Shown here: positions 23,970-33,921 of the stretch, in pieces
Layout: the number at the start of each line of letters is the position of its first letter
How positions within the stretch are numbered: position 1 is the stretch's first letter
Translations under genes and position numbers: made by a program
The notes under the pieces: generated by a model
What the model saw: only the letters and a program-made list of their open reading frames with translations
What the model was told of the DNA's origin: nothing
The model's database searches: none
Origin: CAWGOF01 sp963824225
GTDB lineage: Bacteria; Acidobacteriota; Polarisedimenticolia; Polarisedimenticolales; Polarisedimenticolaceae
Direction: 5' to 3'
Assembly: GCA_963824225.1 (NCBI GenBank)
Contig: CAWGOF010000003.1
Location: 124,001-188,000 of the forward strand
DNA: 64,000 bases

Positions 23970-24884
23970 TCAGCTCCCGCCACTCTTCGGCGGAGGCTTG
24001 GCCTTGCCGAACGGCTTGAACGTGTTGCCGGATCCAGATCCGAACGGCTTGAACTTGCTGCCCGGCTGACCGCCCGCTCCACCGCCGGGCGGCTGACCGA
24101 ACCCGCCCGTGCCAGGCTGCTGCTGAGGGAACCCGCCCGCACCGGCCTGCCCTTGACCCGCGCGAGCTCCTCCGGGGATCTGCGTGCGCTCGAGATCGAG
24201 GTACGAGAACAGCCACTTGCTGTACTCGGTCTGGCCGTTGTACACGCGGAACGGATCGTCCTTGCACAGCGACCGTACGCCGGCGATCGGCAGACCGGCG
24301 AGCTGCTTGCCGCCGGCGTTCTTGTCTTCGCCGCCGCCGCTCGAGATCCCGAACGGCGTCGCGCCGCCCGGCTGCGCCTGCGGGAACCCCGGTGCACCGC
24401 CCGGCTGGAGCCCCGCCGGGGCCCCGGGGTTCGTCGACGGATTGCCGAACGCGCCGCCCTGCGGACTCGGGCTCCCGAACGGTTTCAAGCCCGAGCCGCC
24501 CTGCGGCGCGAACGGATCCTCCTCCGCGAGGGAGTTGGGATCGACGATCTCCCCTCCTGGCCCGGCGTAGAGCAAGCCCCACTTGCCGTCCTTGACCAGC
24601 GGGTCCTTCCACAGCTGCCGCAGGTAGTACTGGTTGCGCGGCCCGGGCTGCATCAGGTCTTCGAGCTTCATCGGCGGCGCGCCGCCGTGATCGCGGCGAT
24701 AGCGCTGGATCGCGCGCACGAGGTCCTGGGCCCGGAACATCATCTCGGCTTCGTGGTCCCGGCGCAGCACGTCGATCCACTTCTGGAACGCCAGATCCGA
24801 GAAGATGACCAGGATCGCCACGGCGGCGACCATGCCGACCATCAGATAGCCGGCCTGCGCGCGGTCCTTCGGCCGGCCTCGCAC
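23970..24884 (-). CDS. Pilin-like protein with Gly/Pro/Gln-rich tail
   Basis: The N terminus DRAQAGYLMVGMVAAVAILVIF resembles a prepilin-type helix but lacks the usual Glu5. It is followed by a helical region (HEAEMMFRAQDLVRAIQRYR) and YYLRQLWKDPLVKDGKWGLLY, as in the type II secretion-associated proteins at the end of such clusters in Acidobacteria and relatives. From about residue 100 it becomes low complexity: runs of Gly, Pro, Gln, Phe and Ala, with repeated KPFG elements (FKPFGSGSG, FKPFGKAK). The GTG start overlaps the upstream lipoprotein stop (TAGTG). The role in assembly is inferred from context. 304 residues, no frameshift seen. Confidence 0.65.
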   Translation of the reverse strand: MRGRPKDRAQAGYLMVGMVAAVAILVIFSDLAFQKWIDVLRRDHEAEMMFRAQDLVRAIQRYRRDHGGAPPMKLEDLMQPGPRNQYYLRQLWKDPLVKDGKWGLLYAGPGGEIVDPNSLAEEDPFAPQGGSGLKPFGSPSPQGGAFGNPSTNPGAPAGLQPGGAPGFPQAQPGGATPFGISSGGGEDKNAGGKQLAGLPIAGVRSLCKDDPFRVYNGQTEYSKWLFSYLDLERTQIPGGARAGQGQAGAGGFPQQQPGTGGFGQPPGGGAGGQPGSKFKPFGSGSGNTFKPFGKAKPPPKSGGS

Positions 24885-25933
24885 TACGGCGTCACCACGA
24901 TGTTCACCCGGTCGGTGCCCACCAGGCCGCAGGCGTCGGTCACGCGGAACTCCGCCGTGAACGTCGTGTTGTTCGGCGCGTTCTGGTTCGTGTACGTGCA
25001 CGACACGGCCTGTCCGGTCTGCGGCGGGGTGCCGTTCGCGCAGTCCCAGGCGAAGCTCACGATCGCCGCGTCCGTCTGAACGGCGGTCCCGTTGAGCTGA
25101 ACGATCACCGATCCGCCGCCGGCCGATACCACCTGGTCGGCTCCGGCCAATGCCGTGGGCGGGTCGAGGGCGCAGGCGATCTCGTAGCCGCTGACGAAGT
25201 CGGTGTTCGCGCTGAACCGCGACGGCGGCGCGGTCCCCGCGCCCGCGGCGCAGAACGTGGTCCCGGCGTCCGCGTCGTCGGTGACCCGGAGGGTCACGGT
25301 CAGGCGCTGCTCGGTCACGTACGTCCGTGTGACGACCGATTCGGTCGTGCCCTGGATCACCTCGTCGCTGCCGTTGAGGTTCGAGTCGATCGTCCACTGG
25401 TAGCACGTGATCGCGCCGTCCGGATCGCTCGACGATCGACCGTCGAACGTCACGGTCTGCCCCTTGACCTGGCCGTCCTCCGGATCGATCGACATCACGG
25501 CGCTCGGCGGCGTGTTGCCTTGGCTGACCGTCTTCGTGATCGTCACCGTCTGGGACAGCGCGCCCGACGCCGCGCCGACCTCGATCGACGCCGGGTCCTG
25601 CAGGTCGAGCGTCAGCACGTCGACGGCCACGCCGTTCGCGTTCGTCTTGACCGCCACCGGCGTGCCGCCGGCCGACGACTGCAGCGAGCCGCCGCTCGTC
25701 AAGAACGTGACCGCCACGTCCTCCATCGGGAAGCCGGCCGAGTCGAGGATCTGGGCCAGGATCGAGGTCTGCCCCTCGCTCTCACCGGCCGACGTGTCGA
25801 TGACCACCGTCGTCGGGTTCGCGCTGAGCTTCATCTCGCCCTCGGGGTCGGCGGTCAGGGGCGTGCTCTCGCATCCCGAGAGCGCGAGCCCGAGGGCCAC
25901 GAGCGTCGCGAGCGCGGTCAGTGTGCGGTTCAT
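24884..25933 (-). CDS. Lipoprotein with Big-like and PKD-like domains
   Basis: A 349-residue exported lipoprotein (lipobox LALSGC, Cys21). Residues about 35-130 look like a bacterial Ig-like (Big_1) domain (LSANPTTVVIDTSAGESEG ... TNANGVAVDVLTL). Residues about 145-230 look like a PKD domain (GQTVTFDGRSSSDPDGAITC ... TVTLRVTDDADAG). A second PKD-like region forms the C terminus (FAWDCANGTPPQTGQ). GGAGG lies five bases before the ATG. It sits between two pseudopilin genes and the pilin-like gene, so it probably serves the pilus/secretion machine on the cell surface; that is inference. Confidence 0.75.
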   Translation of the reverse strand: MNRTLTALATLVALGLALSGCESTPLTADPEGEMKLSANPTTVVIDTSAGESEGQTSILAQILDSAGFPMEDVAVTFLTSGGSLQSSAGGTPVAVKTNANGVAVDVLTLDLQDPASIEVGAASGALSQTVTITKTVSQGNTPPSAVMSIDPEDGQVKGQTVTFDGRSSSDPDGAITCYQWTIDSNLNGSDEVIQGTTESVVTRTYVTEQRLTVTLRVTDDADAGTTFCAAGAGTAPPSRFSANTDFVSGYEIACALDPPTALAGADQVVSAGGGSVIVQLNGTAVQTDAAIVSFAWDCANGTPPQTGQAVSCTYTNQNAPNNTTFTAEFRVTDACGLVGTDRVNIVVTP

Positions 25934-25950
25934 GCGTGCCTCCACGGTTG

Positions 25951-26358
25951 TCACAGCTCCCCGTACGGCGTGCCGTCGAGCGTGGTCCCCTCGGCGCCGC
26001 TGTGTACGTCCGCGATCCCCGGCTCGGTCGAGATGTCGGTGTCGTCCATCTCCGCGAACTTCGTCATGCCACGTCGAGCTGCTCTGCGTGATCGGATCGA
26101 CCGGCATGTCCCGCAGGTAGCTGGCCTCGACCAGCGCCTGCAGGCTGCTCGGATAGCTTCCCTTGTCGGCGAAGAAGTTGTTGATCTGCGTGCGCATCGT
26201 GAACAGGTTCTCGCGCAGCACGGCTTCCTTGGCCCGCACGATCGACTTGCGGTACTGCCCGACCGCGATGCTGGCGATGATCCCGATCAGCGCCACGACG
26301 ATCAGCAGCTCGATCAGCGTGAACCCGCGAGCGTTTGCTTGCGCCGCATGCTCACCAT
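25951..26358 (-). CDS. GspG-type pseudopilin, frameshifted
   Basis: A prepilin with the cleavage motif RGFTLIELLIVVALIGIIASIA, followed by KEAVLRENLFTMRTQINNFFADKGSYPSSLQALV and MPVDPITQ. One frameshift near 26064 (lost GC) hides the true end, TKFAEMDDTDISTEPGIADV then GTPYGEL. Another indel near 26335 obscures the N terminus, so the start could be either ATG, at 26349 or 26358. Processing would be by a PilD-type peptidase not in this window. It overlaps the upstream pseudopilin. Confidence 0.82.
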
Positions 26359-26843
26359 TTGTTGTACGCGTCCCGTTGAGCCCGATCTTGTCGCTCTTGG
26401 ACCGCACGTCGAAGATGTTGATGCCGTCCGTGAACAGCGAATCCGGGCTCGATCGCGCGACGAGCGCGTGGTCCACTCGGCGTTGCCGGTCATCGGATCG
26501 ATCGGGAGGCGCCGCAGGTACTTGATCTTCTGCCCGCCGCGTCGCCGATGTCGACGCCCTCGACGAGCAGCTTCAGCTCCTCGGGGTAGCCTTCCTCGTT
26601 CGCCGCGTTGAGGTGCTTGGCCCGGATCCCGGGGTAGCGCTGCGTATCGAACTGGAACCGGTCGAGGGCCTCACGGATCTCGCGCAGCGCCTGGCGCAGC
26701 TCGAGCTCCTTCTGGCGCTTGACCATCGTCTTGGCGACCGGGAGCGCGAGCGACGCCAGGACGAGCATGATCGCGGTCGCGCAGACCAGCTCGACCAGCG
26801 TGAACCCGGCCGCCCGCCGCCCGCGCGTCATCGCGCGCGTCAT
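26352..26843 (-). CDS. GspG-type pseudopilin (first copy), frameshifted
   Basis: The prepilin motif AAGFTLVELVCATAIMLVLASLA is followed by KELELRQALREIREALDRFQ and YPEELKLLVEGVDIGD. It then continues through frameshifts near 26530 and 26460 to GLNGTPYNKW (correcting a lost C near 26375), the typical pseudopilin C terminus, and a TGA. The ATG at 26843 overlaps the secretin stop (TGATG). With its neighbour it would form the pseudopilus of the secretin-linked machine. Confidence 0.8.
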
Positions 26844-29286
26844 CACGCTCGCACCCGCACCGGCGCGGTCTGGAAGCCGCCGGCAGGTTGCGCGCCTGCG
26901 GGTCTTTCACGCTCGCCCCGGTGAAGCCGAACCCGCAGTCCCCGGGGGCGATCGCCGTCGAACTGGAACGTCGCCAGCGTGCCCGCCCCCGACACGCCCT
27001 CGCGGCGCTCCCATGCGCGAGAGGCCGACGACGATCTCGCCGCCGCTGCCGGTGTCGCTCGGCAGGAACACCGTGTTCGCCCCGTCGCCGCGCAGGAACG
27101 GGCCCTCCGTTCGCCGGCGCGACGGTAGCTGCAGCACACCGGCGGTTGTAGCGCAGGTGGAACGGCGTCGAGCCGACGTTCTTCGCGCTGTCGATCACGA
27201 CCTGCACGACCACGTGCTCGCCCACGGGGAAGACCGGCTTGATCGGCACGAGGCGCACGATCGCCGGGCCCGAAGGCGGCTCCTCGGGCGGCTGCTCCTC
27301 GTCCTCCTCGCCGGGCGGCGGCTCCTCCTCCGGAGGTGGCTGCTGTTCCTCGCCAGCCGGCGGCGGGATCCACGGGCGGCTGGGGCGGCTGGGCCTGCTG
27401 CGGTGTCGGGGCGACCGGCTGCCCGCGCGTTGGCCGTCGCCCGCTCGCGCTCGACGTCGGGCGAGCTCGTCATCCGGCTCAGGCCGCCGCCCTCGCGCTG
27501 GGCGTCGCCTTCGGCGCCCTCGACGCTCGCCGGCTCGGCCTCGGCCGGCGCGCCGCCGCCGAACGGGCCGGCGTAGAGCGACTGCCGGGCCGGACCGCGC
27601 AGCTGCATGTTCTCCTCGGTCCCGACCCACAGCGTCGGCCAGATCCTCCTCGTTGATGTCCGGGATGCGGACGATGCGCGGCGTGAGCGTCATCACGATG
27701 TCCGTCTCGCTTCTCGGTCCGCGTGGTCTTGCCGAACACACGTCGCAGATCCCGGGATGTCGCCCAGCCCGGCGACGCCGCTGATCGTGTCCGAGTCCTC
27801 GCGCTGCGATCAGGCCGGCCAGCAGGTTCGTCTCGCCGTCCCGCAGGCGGATCACGGTCTGGATCTGCCGCGTGCCGATGATCGGCTGCTCCTGGCCGCC
27901 CGTGCCGGTCGATACGCTCCCGGTGATCTGGCTGACCTCGACCTGGACCTGCAGCGTGATCTCCTTGTTGTGGTGCACGCGGGGCTCGATCTGCAGCGTG
28001 ATGCCGACGTTCTGGTAGGTGAACGACGTGATCGGGACGATGTTCCCGCCGACCGTCTGCGACGTGTTGAACGACGTCGTGGGGATCGGCACGCGGTCGC
28101 CGATCAAGAGCTCGAGCCTGCTCGCCCTCGGACACGCGCAGCTGCGGCTGGGCGATGGCCTTGGTGTCCGAGTCGCTCTTGAGGAAGTCGAGCGTCACGC
28201 TGGGGATGATACCCACGGTCCAGTTGCCGGTCTGGCTTGCAGGATGTCCAGGTTGTTCAGCGGCACGCGCTCGTCGCCGTCGCGGAACTGCAGCGACAGG
28301 AGCTTCGAGCTCAGGTCGATGCCCAGCGTCTCGGCCAGGTTGCGATTGATCTGCAACAGCTCGACGTCGATCAGCACCTCGCCGCTGCGACTTGTCGTGG
28401 GCCTCGACGATGCGCTCGGCGATCGCGACCTTCGTCCGGCGTGTCCTTGATCGTCACCGAGTTGAGCTCGGTGTTCTCGGCGATCTGCCGCGACTGGAGC
28501 AGCGAGCGCAGGACGGTCGTGACCTGTCTTGGTGTCGGCGTTGCTCAGGAAGAACGTGCGGATCACCTGGTCCTCGTACTCCTGGCGCTTCGGCCGGGTG
28601 TCGGGGGCGATCAGCAGCGTGTAGTCGTCGATGACCTTGTAGAAGTTCTTCGTCTGGAGCATCAGGATGTCCAGCGCCTTCTCCAGCGTGACGTTCCCGA
28701 TGTCGATCGTCAGCGGCTTGTCGATCTCGACCTTGTCGTCGAAGATGAAGTTGATCCCCGAGGCCTTGCCGATGGCCTCGAAGATCTTGCTCAGCGCGAC
28801 CTCCTTGAAGCTCATGAGGATCGGGATGTTCGTGCGGGCGTCGAGCAGCGGCGGCCCGACGTCGCGCCGTCGCGCGCGCTCCTTGAGCTGCTCGATCTCG
28901 GACGCGCTGATGCGCCGGCGCTCGATCTCGCGCAGCGCGCGCTGCAGCTCGGTCGCGGCGTGCTGGTGGCCCGGCGCCAGGACGAGCACCTGCTGGAACT
29001 CGGCGACCGCCAGCTCGAGCTGGGCGTTCTCGGCGTAGCGCCGACCCTTGCGGAAGTGATCGGCAGCGGAATCGAGCTTGGCCCGGTCGAGCGCCACGGT
29101 GTACTTGGTGTTGCCGGGATCGAGCGTCGTGGCCTTGCTGAAGTCCAGCACGGCCTCGTCGTAGCGCTCGGCGCGCATCGCGCGCTCGCCGCGCTGGTAC
29201 GCCTTCGACGCGGCGCAGCCGACGAGCGCGCCGGCGACGACGACGAGTGCCACGACCCGCAATGCGTGCTGTATCCGTGAAGCCAC
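26843..29286 (-). CDS. Secretin (GspD/PilQ-like) with N-terminal TPR and C-terminal cohesin-like domain, frameshifted
   Basis: This would form the outer-membrane channel. It begins with a lipoprotein signal (VVAGALVGC), then TPR-like repeats (AMRAERYDEAVLDFSKATTL). The secretin N domains follow (ILMSFKEVALSKIFEAIGKA, DILMLQTKNFYKVIDDYTLL), then the secretin core (RVPIPTTSFNTSQTVGGNIV, GITLQIEPRVHHNKEITLQV, MTLTPRIVRIPDI). A long linker rich in Pro, Glu and Gln leads to a cohesin-like beta domain (VVVQVVIDSAKNVGSTPFHL ... GFGFTGASVKDPQ). About ten frameshifts fall between 26900 and 28540; the one at 28390 clearly fits a lost CG. Start: GTG with GGAGGGG upstream. Confidence 0.85.
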
Positions 29287-29298
29287 GTGCCCCTCCGC

Positions 29299-29895
29299 CT
29301 AGCGCTTCCGCGAGGCCTGCGTCCCCTGCGTTTGCTTGAGCTCGGTCGTCTGACCGCGGAACCGCTCGTCGACGTAGCCGATGACCAACGTCTCGTAGCC
29401 GAACCCGACGAGCCGGAACTGCGTCTGCACCACGTCGCCCGTGCGGGCCAGCACCATGTCGCTCCCGACCTCGAGCACCGCGATGCGCGAGTTCTTCGGA
29501 CCGAGCGAGCCGACGTACGTGAACCCGATCGGCGGCGGCTTGGGCTTCGGCGGCTCGTACGGTTGCGCCGGCATGACCGGCACCGGCGTCGCGACGACCG
29601 GTGTGGGCACGGGGGTCGGCGGCGGCGGTGGCGGCGGCGGCGCCGGCGGTGGCGGCGGAACGTAGTACTGGAACAGGTTGCGCCCGTGCGCGTCGTAGTC
29701 CGGGATCTCGCGGTCGAGAACCGCGAGCAGGACCTCCGGGGCCGGGCCCACGGCGGATGCGGCGGCCTTGCCCGGGGCGTCGGCGGCGCTGCGGTTCTCC
29801 GGGGCATCGTTCCCCGTGTAGTACGACACGCCCACGGCCACGGCGACCAGCGCACCGGCCAGGATGATCTCGCGACGGGTGAGGCTGCGGGCCAT
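29299..29895 (-). CDS. PilP-like periplasmic protein
   Basis: A 198-residue protein with one N-terminal membrane helix (REIILAGALVAVAVGVSYYTG), a proline-rich spacer (a long Pro run near residues 80-95) and a small beta domain (IGFTYVGSLGPKNSRIAVLE ... VGFGYETLVIGYVDERFRGQ). This layout matches PilP/GspC-type proteins that link the inner-membrane complex to the secretin. The TGATG overlap with pilO and the position before the secretin support this. The sequence is divergent, so the name rests partly on order. Confidence 0.7.
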   Translation of the reverse strand: MARSLTRREIILAGALVAVAVGVSYYTGNDAPENRSAADAPGKAAASAVGPAPEVLLAVLDREIPDYDAHGRNLFQYYVPPPPPAPPPPPPPPTPVPTPVVATPVPVMPAQPYEPPKPKPPPIGFTYVGSLGPKNSRIAVLEVGSDMVLARTGDVVQTQFRLVGFGYETLVIGYVDERFRGQTTELKQTQGTQASRKR

Positions 29896-30515
29896 CAACC
29901 GCTCCGGACCGCACTGCGCTTGGGCTTCTCGGCATGGTTGCGCGCGCGCACCTCGGGGGCGTCGAAGTACGTGGCGATGGCGACGTTCAGCTCGAGCATC
30001 ACCCCGCCGTCTTGCGCCTCGGCGAGGCCGACCTGCTCGACGACGAGGAACTGCTCCGACGACTCGACGGCCTGCAGGAACCGCCGCAGGTTCGCGTAGC
30101 CCCCCTCGAGCGGCACGGTCATCACCATCCGGTCGAGCTCCTCGCCGACGAGCAGCTCGTTGTCGATGCTCACCGTCTCCCAGTCGATGCCGAACCGCTC
30201 GCACAGCTCGGCGACCTCGAACTGCGCGCTGATCATCCGCGTCTCGCGCGTCGCCAGGATCTCGCTGCGCAACCGCTTCAGATTGGCCTGGGTCTTCTCG
30301 AGCTGCGCCAGGAACTTCTCCTGCTTCTCGACCTCGGCCCGGCGCGCGATGAGCTCACGGCGCTGCGGGTCGGTTCCGACCTCCAGGCGCTCGGACTCGC
30401 GGATCCCGGGGCGCGTGAACAGGAGCCAGAACGCGAAGTTCAACACGGCGAGGGCTGAGAGCGCGATCCCGATCGCGCGGATGCGCTGCCCGACGTCGAG
30501 CGGCCGCCGGCTCAC
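29895..30515 (-). CDS. pilO: PilO-like alignment protein
   Basis: One N-terminal membrane helix (IGIALSALAVLNFAFWLLF), a coiled region (ELIARRAEVEKQEKFLAQLE) and a ferredoxin-like periplasmic domain (MTVPLEGGYANLRRFLQAVE, SEQFLVVEQVGLAE) are typical of PilO, which pairs with PilN in the inner-membrane assembly platform. The GTG start overlaps the PilN stop (GTGA). It is free of frameshifts. Confidence 0.82.
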   Translation of the reverse strand: MSRRPLDVGQRIRAIGIALSALAVLNFAFWLLFTRPGIRESERLEVGTDPQRRELIARRAEVEKQEKFLAQLEKTQANLKRLRSEILATRETRMISAQFEVAELCERFGIDWETVSIDNELLVGEELDRMVMTVPLEGGYANLRRFLQAVESSEQFLVVEQVGLAEAQDGGVMLELNVAIATYFDAPEVRARNHAEKPKRSAVRSG

Positions 30516-31228
30516 GGCGAGCCCTGCTTTCGCTTCGACACGTCGCCCCACTCGTCCTCGACCTCGACCGGTGGCGGACTCGCGGGCGCGGACGCCTTGG
30601 CCGCAGCCTGTGCCGCCGGCTCCTCCGCGGGCAGGTCCGGCCGGTAGTGGAACCGCAGCTGGAACAGGATTTCCCCGCTGTCGGCGCGCGCCAAGCGCTC
30701 GGGCAGGACGAACGCGAAGCGCGGATCGTCGAGCAGCCGCTGCTGCAGCTCGCCGATGTCGTCCAAGCTACGCGCCGTGCCCTCGACCGAGACCGGGACG
30801 CCCGAGCCGTCGGCGCCCGACGAGCGCGAGTCGCTGTCGCCCGCCCCGTAGAACACCGGCCGCACGCTGTTCATGCGCACGCCGCCGGGCTGGATCTTCT
30901 CCATCATGTTGAACAGCTTGGTCCACGAGAACGCCTTCCAGTCGATGATCTGGTTGGCCTTCGCCGCTTGCAGGTGCAGCGCCGGGACGTCGAAGTTCTG
31001 GATCGCCGCCCGCGCCCGGCCGGCGCGCGTCTCGAGGTCGCGCTGCTGCTTGGCGAAGCTCCCGACCTGGCCCGCGAGCTCCCGGCCCCGCGCGTGCTGC
31101 TCACGATACGTCGACACGTTGGCCCACGTCGCGACGGCGAGCACGAGCGCGGCGACGGAGTGCAAGCTCCACACGAGCGTCGTGTTGCGCGCCGGGCTCG
31201 TGGCCAGGTTGACGTCGAGCCACTGCAC
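30512..31228 (-). CDS. pilN: PilN-like assembly protein
   Basis: It opens with VQWLDVNLATSPARNTTLVW, close to the PilN motif (INLLP-type) that docks to PilM. It has one membrane helix (SVAALVLAVATWANVST), then a coiled coil and periplasmic domain (KLFNMMEKIQPGGVRMNSVR, VPVSVEGTARSLDDIGELQQ). The C terminus is Pro/Ala/Glu-rich. The GTG start at 31228 was chosen for GGAG nine bases upstream and its place two bases after the PilM stop. 238 residues. Confidence 0.8.
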   Translation of the reverse strand: MQWLDVNLATSPARNTTLVWSLHSVAALVLAVATWANVSTYREQHARGRELAGQVGSFAKQQRDLETRAGRARAAIQNFDVPALHLQAAKANQIIDWKAFSWTKLFNMMEKIQPGGVRMNSVRPVFYGAGDSDSRSSGADGSGVPVSVEGTARSLDDIGELQQRLLDDPRFAFVLPERLARADSGEILFQLRFHYRPDLPAEEPAAQAAAKASAPASPPPVEVEDEWGDVSKRKQGSP

Positions 31229-31230
31229 GT

Positions 31231-32241
31231 TCAGCGTCTCCGGCCCATCGCCGCCCCGATCGCCGGAGCGAGCCGCTGCGCGAGCCCCGGATCGAGCGTC
31301 GGCGCCTTGCGCGGATCGATCCCATCGAGCGGATCGATCGGCACGACGCGCTGGGGCTCGATCGTCCCGAGCGTCTCGGCCACCGCGCCCGCGCCGTCGA
31401 CCGTCCGGGCGAACAGGGTCGAGATGCCCTGGCCCGCCAGCTTCTCCCGGTAGTACGACAGCGAGCTGGCGAGCTCGCGCGTCAGCTCGCCGTTGGCCCT
31501 GGCACCCGCGCCGTCCTCGCCCAACGACTTGCAGCGGAAGAAGATCAGCCGGCCGCCACGGAAGATCACCAGCGAGAAGTACCGTCCGGCGGCGTTGAAC
31601 AGCGCGACGTCCGAGCCGTCCTTCGAAGCGTCGGCGATCCGGTGGTGGCACAGGTTGACCAGGTTCGACGTCGCGACGTCGACGAGCCCCACGCGCCCCC
31701 CGATCGCCTCGATCGCCCGCTCCAGCCCCTCGACCAGCGCCCGGCGCACGAGCACGACGAGCACCGACACCTCGCGACCCTCGCCGGTGAGCAGCTGATG
31801 GCTCATCCGTGCGTCCTCGAGCCGGAACGGCACCGCGCGTCGCATCCGCGCCCGCACGAGCTCCTCGAGGTCGCGCGCGCTTCCCGGTCGCTCGGGCAGC
31901 ACGAGCAGGCTGATCTTGGCCAGGTTGTCGGGCAGGACGAGCGACACGCGGCCGGGCTTCGTGCCGCTGGCCTCGAACAGCTCGCGCAGCCGACCGACGA
32001 GCGTCTCGGGCGTGCGCGTCACGGCGTGAAAGATCGACGTCGGGACCGAATCGGCCTCCAGCTCCCGGCGGGCGTGGGCCTCGTAGCGCGCGCCGCGCCG
32101 GCCGCGCTTGAGGCGCACGAGCACCGCGTCGTCGGCCTCGAACGACACCGCGACCGGCGGATACGGCGGGCGCAGACCGAGCCAGGTCTCGGCGTCCATG
32201 CCGCGCATGCGCTCCAGGATCCCTCGTACGCTGACCGTCAC
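31231..32241 (-). CDS. pilM: PilM-like actin-fold ATPase
   Basis: PilM is a cytoplasmic FtsA-like protein that binds the N terminus of PilN. It has PVAVSFEADDAVLVRLKRG, VLPDNLAKISLLVLPERPGS, VPFRLEDARMSHQLLTGE, VGLVDVATSNLVNLCHHR and GRYFSLVIFRGGRLIFFRCK, in the order expected for the family. The GTG start has GAGGGG just upstream, eight bases after the GspE stop. Intact, 336 residues. The sequence is divergent; position next to pilN supports it. Confidence 0.8.
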   Translation of the reverse strand: MTVSVRGILERMRGMDAETWLGLRPPYPPVAVSFEADDAVLVRLKRGRRGARYEAHARRELEADSVPTSIFHAVTRTPETLVGRLRELFEASGTKPGRVSLVLPDNLAKISLLVLPERPGSARDLEELVRARMRRAVPFRLEDARMSHQLLTGEGREVSVLVVLVRRALVEGLERAIEAIGGRVGLVDVATSNLVNLCHHRIADASKDGSDVALFNAAGRYFSLVIFRGGRLIFFRCKSLGEDGAGARANGELTRELASSLSYYREKLAGQGISTLFARTVDGAGAVAETLGTIEPQRVVPIDPLDGIDPRKAPTLDPGLAQRLAPAIGAAMGRRR

Positions 32242-32248
32242 GCGCCCC

Positions 32249-33904
32249 TCAATCGACGAAGGTCACCTTGTTGATCTCGTGCAGCGTCGTCTTGCCCGCG
32301 AACACCTTGCCCAGCGCGGCCTCGCGCAGGAAGATCATGCCCTCCTCCTTGGCCGCGCGCTTGATCTCCGATCCCGGTCGGCGTCTGCAGGATCATCTCC
32401 CGGATGCGGTCGGACATGTCGAGCAGCTCGGCGATCGCCGTGCGCCCGCGGTACCCCGTGCCGTTGCAGTCGATGCACCCGCGGCCCTCGTAGAACGTGA
32501 ACTCGCCGTAGCGCCGGGGGATCGAGGCCCGAGTCGAGGAGCTGCTGCGCGCCGTGGCCTGCACCGGCCTGCTTGCACGACTGGCAGATCAGGCGGACCA
32601 GGCGCTGGGCCAGGATGCAGTTCAGCGCCGACACGAAGTTGTAGGGCTCGACGCCCATGTTCAGGAACCGGCCGAGCACGTCGACCACGTTGTTGGCGTG
32701 GACGGTCGTGAAGACGAGGTGGCCGGTGAGCGCGGACTGGATCGCGATCTGCGCCGTCTCCTGCGTCGCGGATCTCGCCGACCATGATCTTGTCCGGGTC
32801 GTGGCGCAGGATCGAGCGCAGGCCGCGCGCGAACGTCAGGCCCTTCTTCTCGTTGACCGGGATCTGCGTGATGCCCGGGAGCTGGTACTCGACCGGGTCC
32901 TCGATCGTGATGATCTTGTCCTCTTCGTTCTTGATCTCGGAGAGCGCGGCGTAGAGCGTCGTCGTCTTGCCCGAGCCGGTGGGCCCGGTGACCAGCACCA
33001 TCCCGTACGGCTCCTTGATGAACCGCCGCATGCGCGGGCAGGTCCCGCTCCTCGAAGCCGCACACGTCGAGGCGACAGCGAGGCGAACTCTCGTTCGTCG
33101 ACTCCTTGTCCAGGATGCGGATGACGCAGTCCTCGCCGTGCACCGAGGGCATGATCGAGACGCGGAAGTCGACGGTCGCGGCCCTTGACCCGCAGCTTGA
33201 AGCGGCCGTCCTGCGGGACGCGCTTCTCCGAGATGTCGAGCTCGGACATGACCTTGATGCGCGAGATGATCGTCGAGTGGAACTTCTTGTCGATCGGCTC
33301 CATCGCCTGGTAGAGCACGCCGTCGATGCGGTACTTGATCACGACCTCGCCGGTCGCGCGTCTCGACGTGGATGTCCGAGGCGCGGCGCTGCAGGGCGTT
33401 GAAGATCGTCGAGTCGACGAGCTTGATGATCGGCGACGGAGTCCGAGGTCAGCTGGTCGATGCGAGAGCGTCTCCTCGCCGGTCTCCTCGTCCTCGGTGA
33501 CGATCTGGATCCGGAACTCCTCGGTCGCCTCCTCGAGCACGCGCTGCGACGACTCGCTCTTCTTGAGGATCTCCTGGATCGCGGTCTGCGTGCCCGACGC
33601 ACGATCTCGATCGACGTGCCCAGGAGCAGCTCGAGCTCGTCGATCATCAGGACGTCGGTCGGATCGGCGACGACGACTGACAGGCCGCGGTCCGTGCGCC
33701 GGCGCGGCACGAAGTTGTAGCGGAACATCAGGTCGACGGGGATCGAGCGGAACAGCTCGGGATCGATCTCGAACTGTGCCGAGATCGACGTACTCGAGGC
33801 CCAGCCGCTCGGCCAGCGCGCGGGCCTGGAGCTCCTCGGACAGGACGTCGTCCCCGCTGGGCACCACGGTCTCGGTGGCCCGCGCGCGCGTCGTCTTCGG
33901 CCAT
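32249..33904 (-). CDS. GspE/PilB-type assembly ATPase, frameshifted
   Basis: The extension ATPase of the machine. Motifs across frame pieces: MSHRKRER-type N domain (LSEELQARALAERLGLEYVD, LFRSIPVDLMFRYNFVPRRR), Walker A GPTGSGKTTTLYAALSEIKN, the Asp box ITIEDPVEYQLPGITQIPVN, SILRHDPDKIMVGEIRD, and the zinc-binding four-Cys region (RLICQSCKQ then GRGCIDCNGTGYRGR). The C terminus is HEINKVTFVD. About ten frameshifts occur from 32370 to 33880; those at 33880 and 33785 fit lost CG. The ATG has GGAGG upstream. Probably intact in the organism. Confidence 0.87.
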
Positions 33905-33921
33905 CCCGCTCGGTCCTCCGC

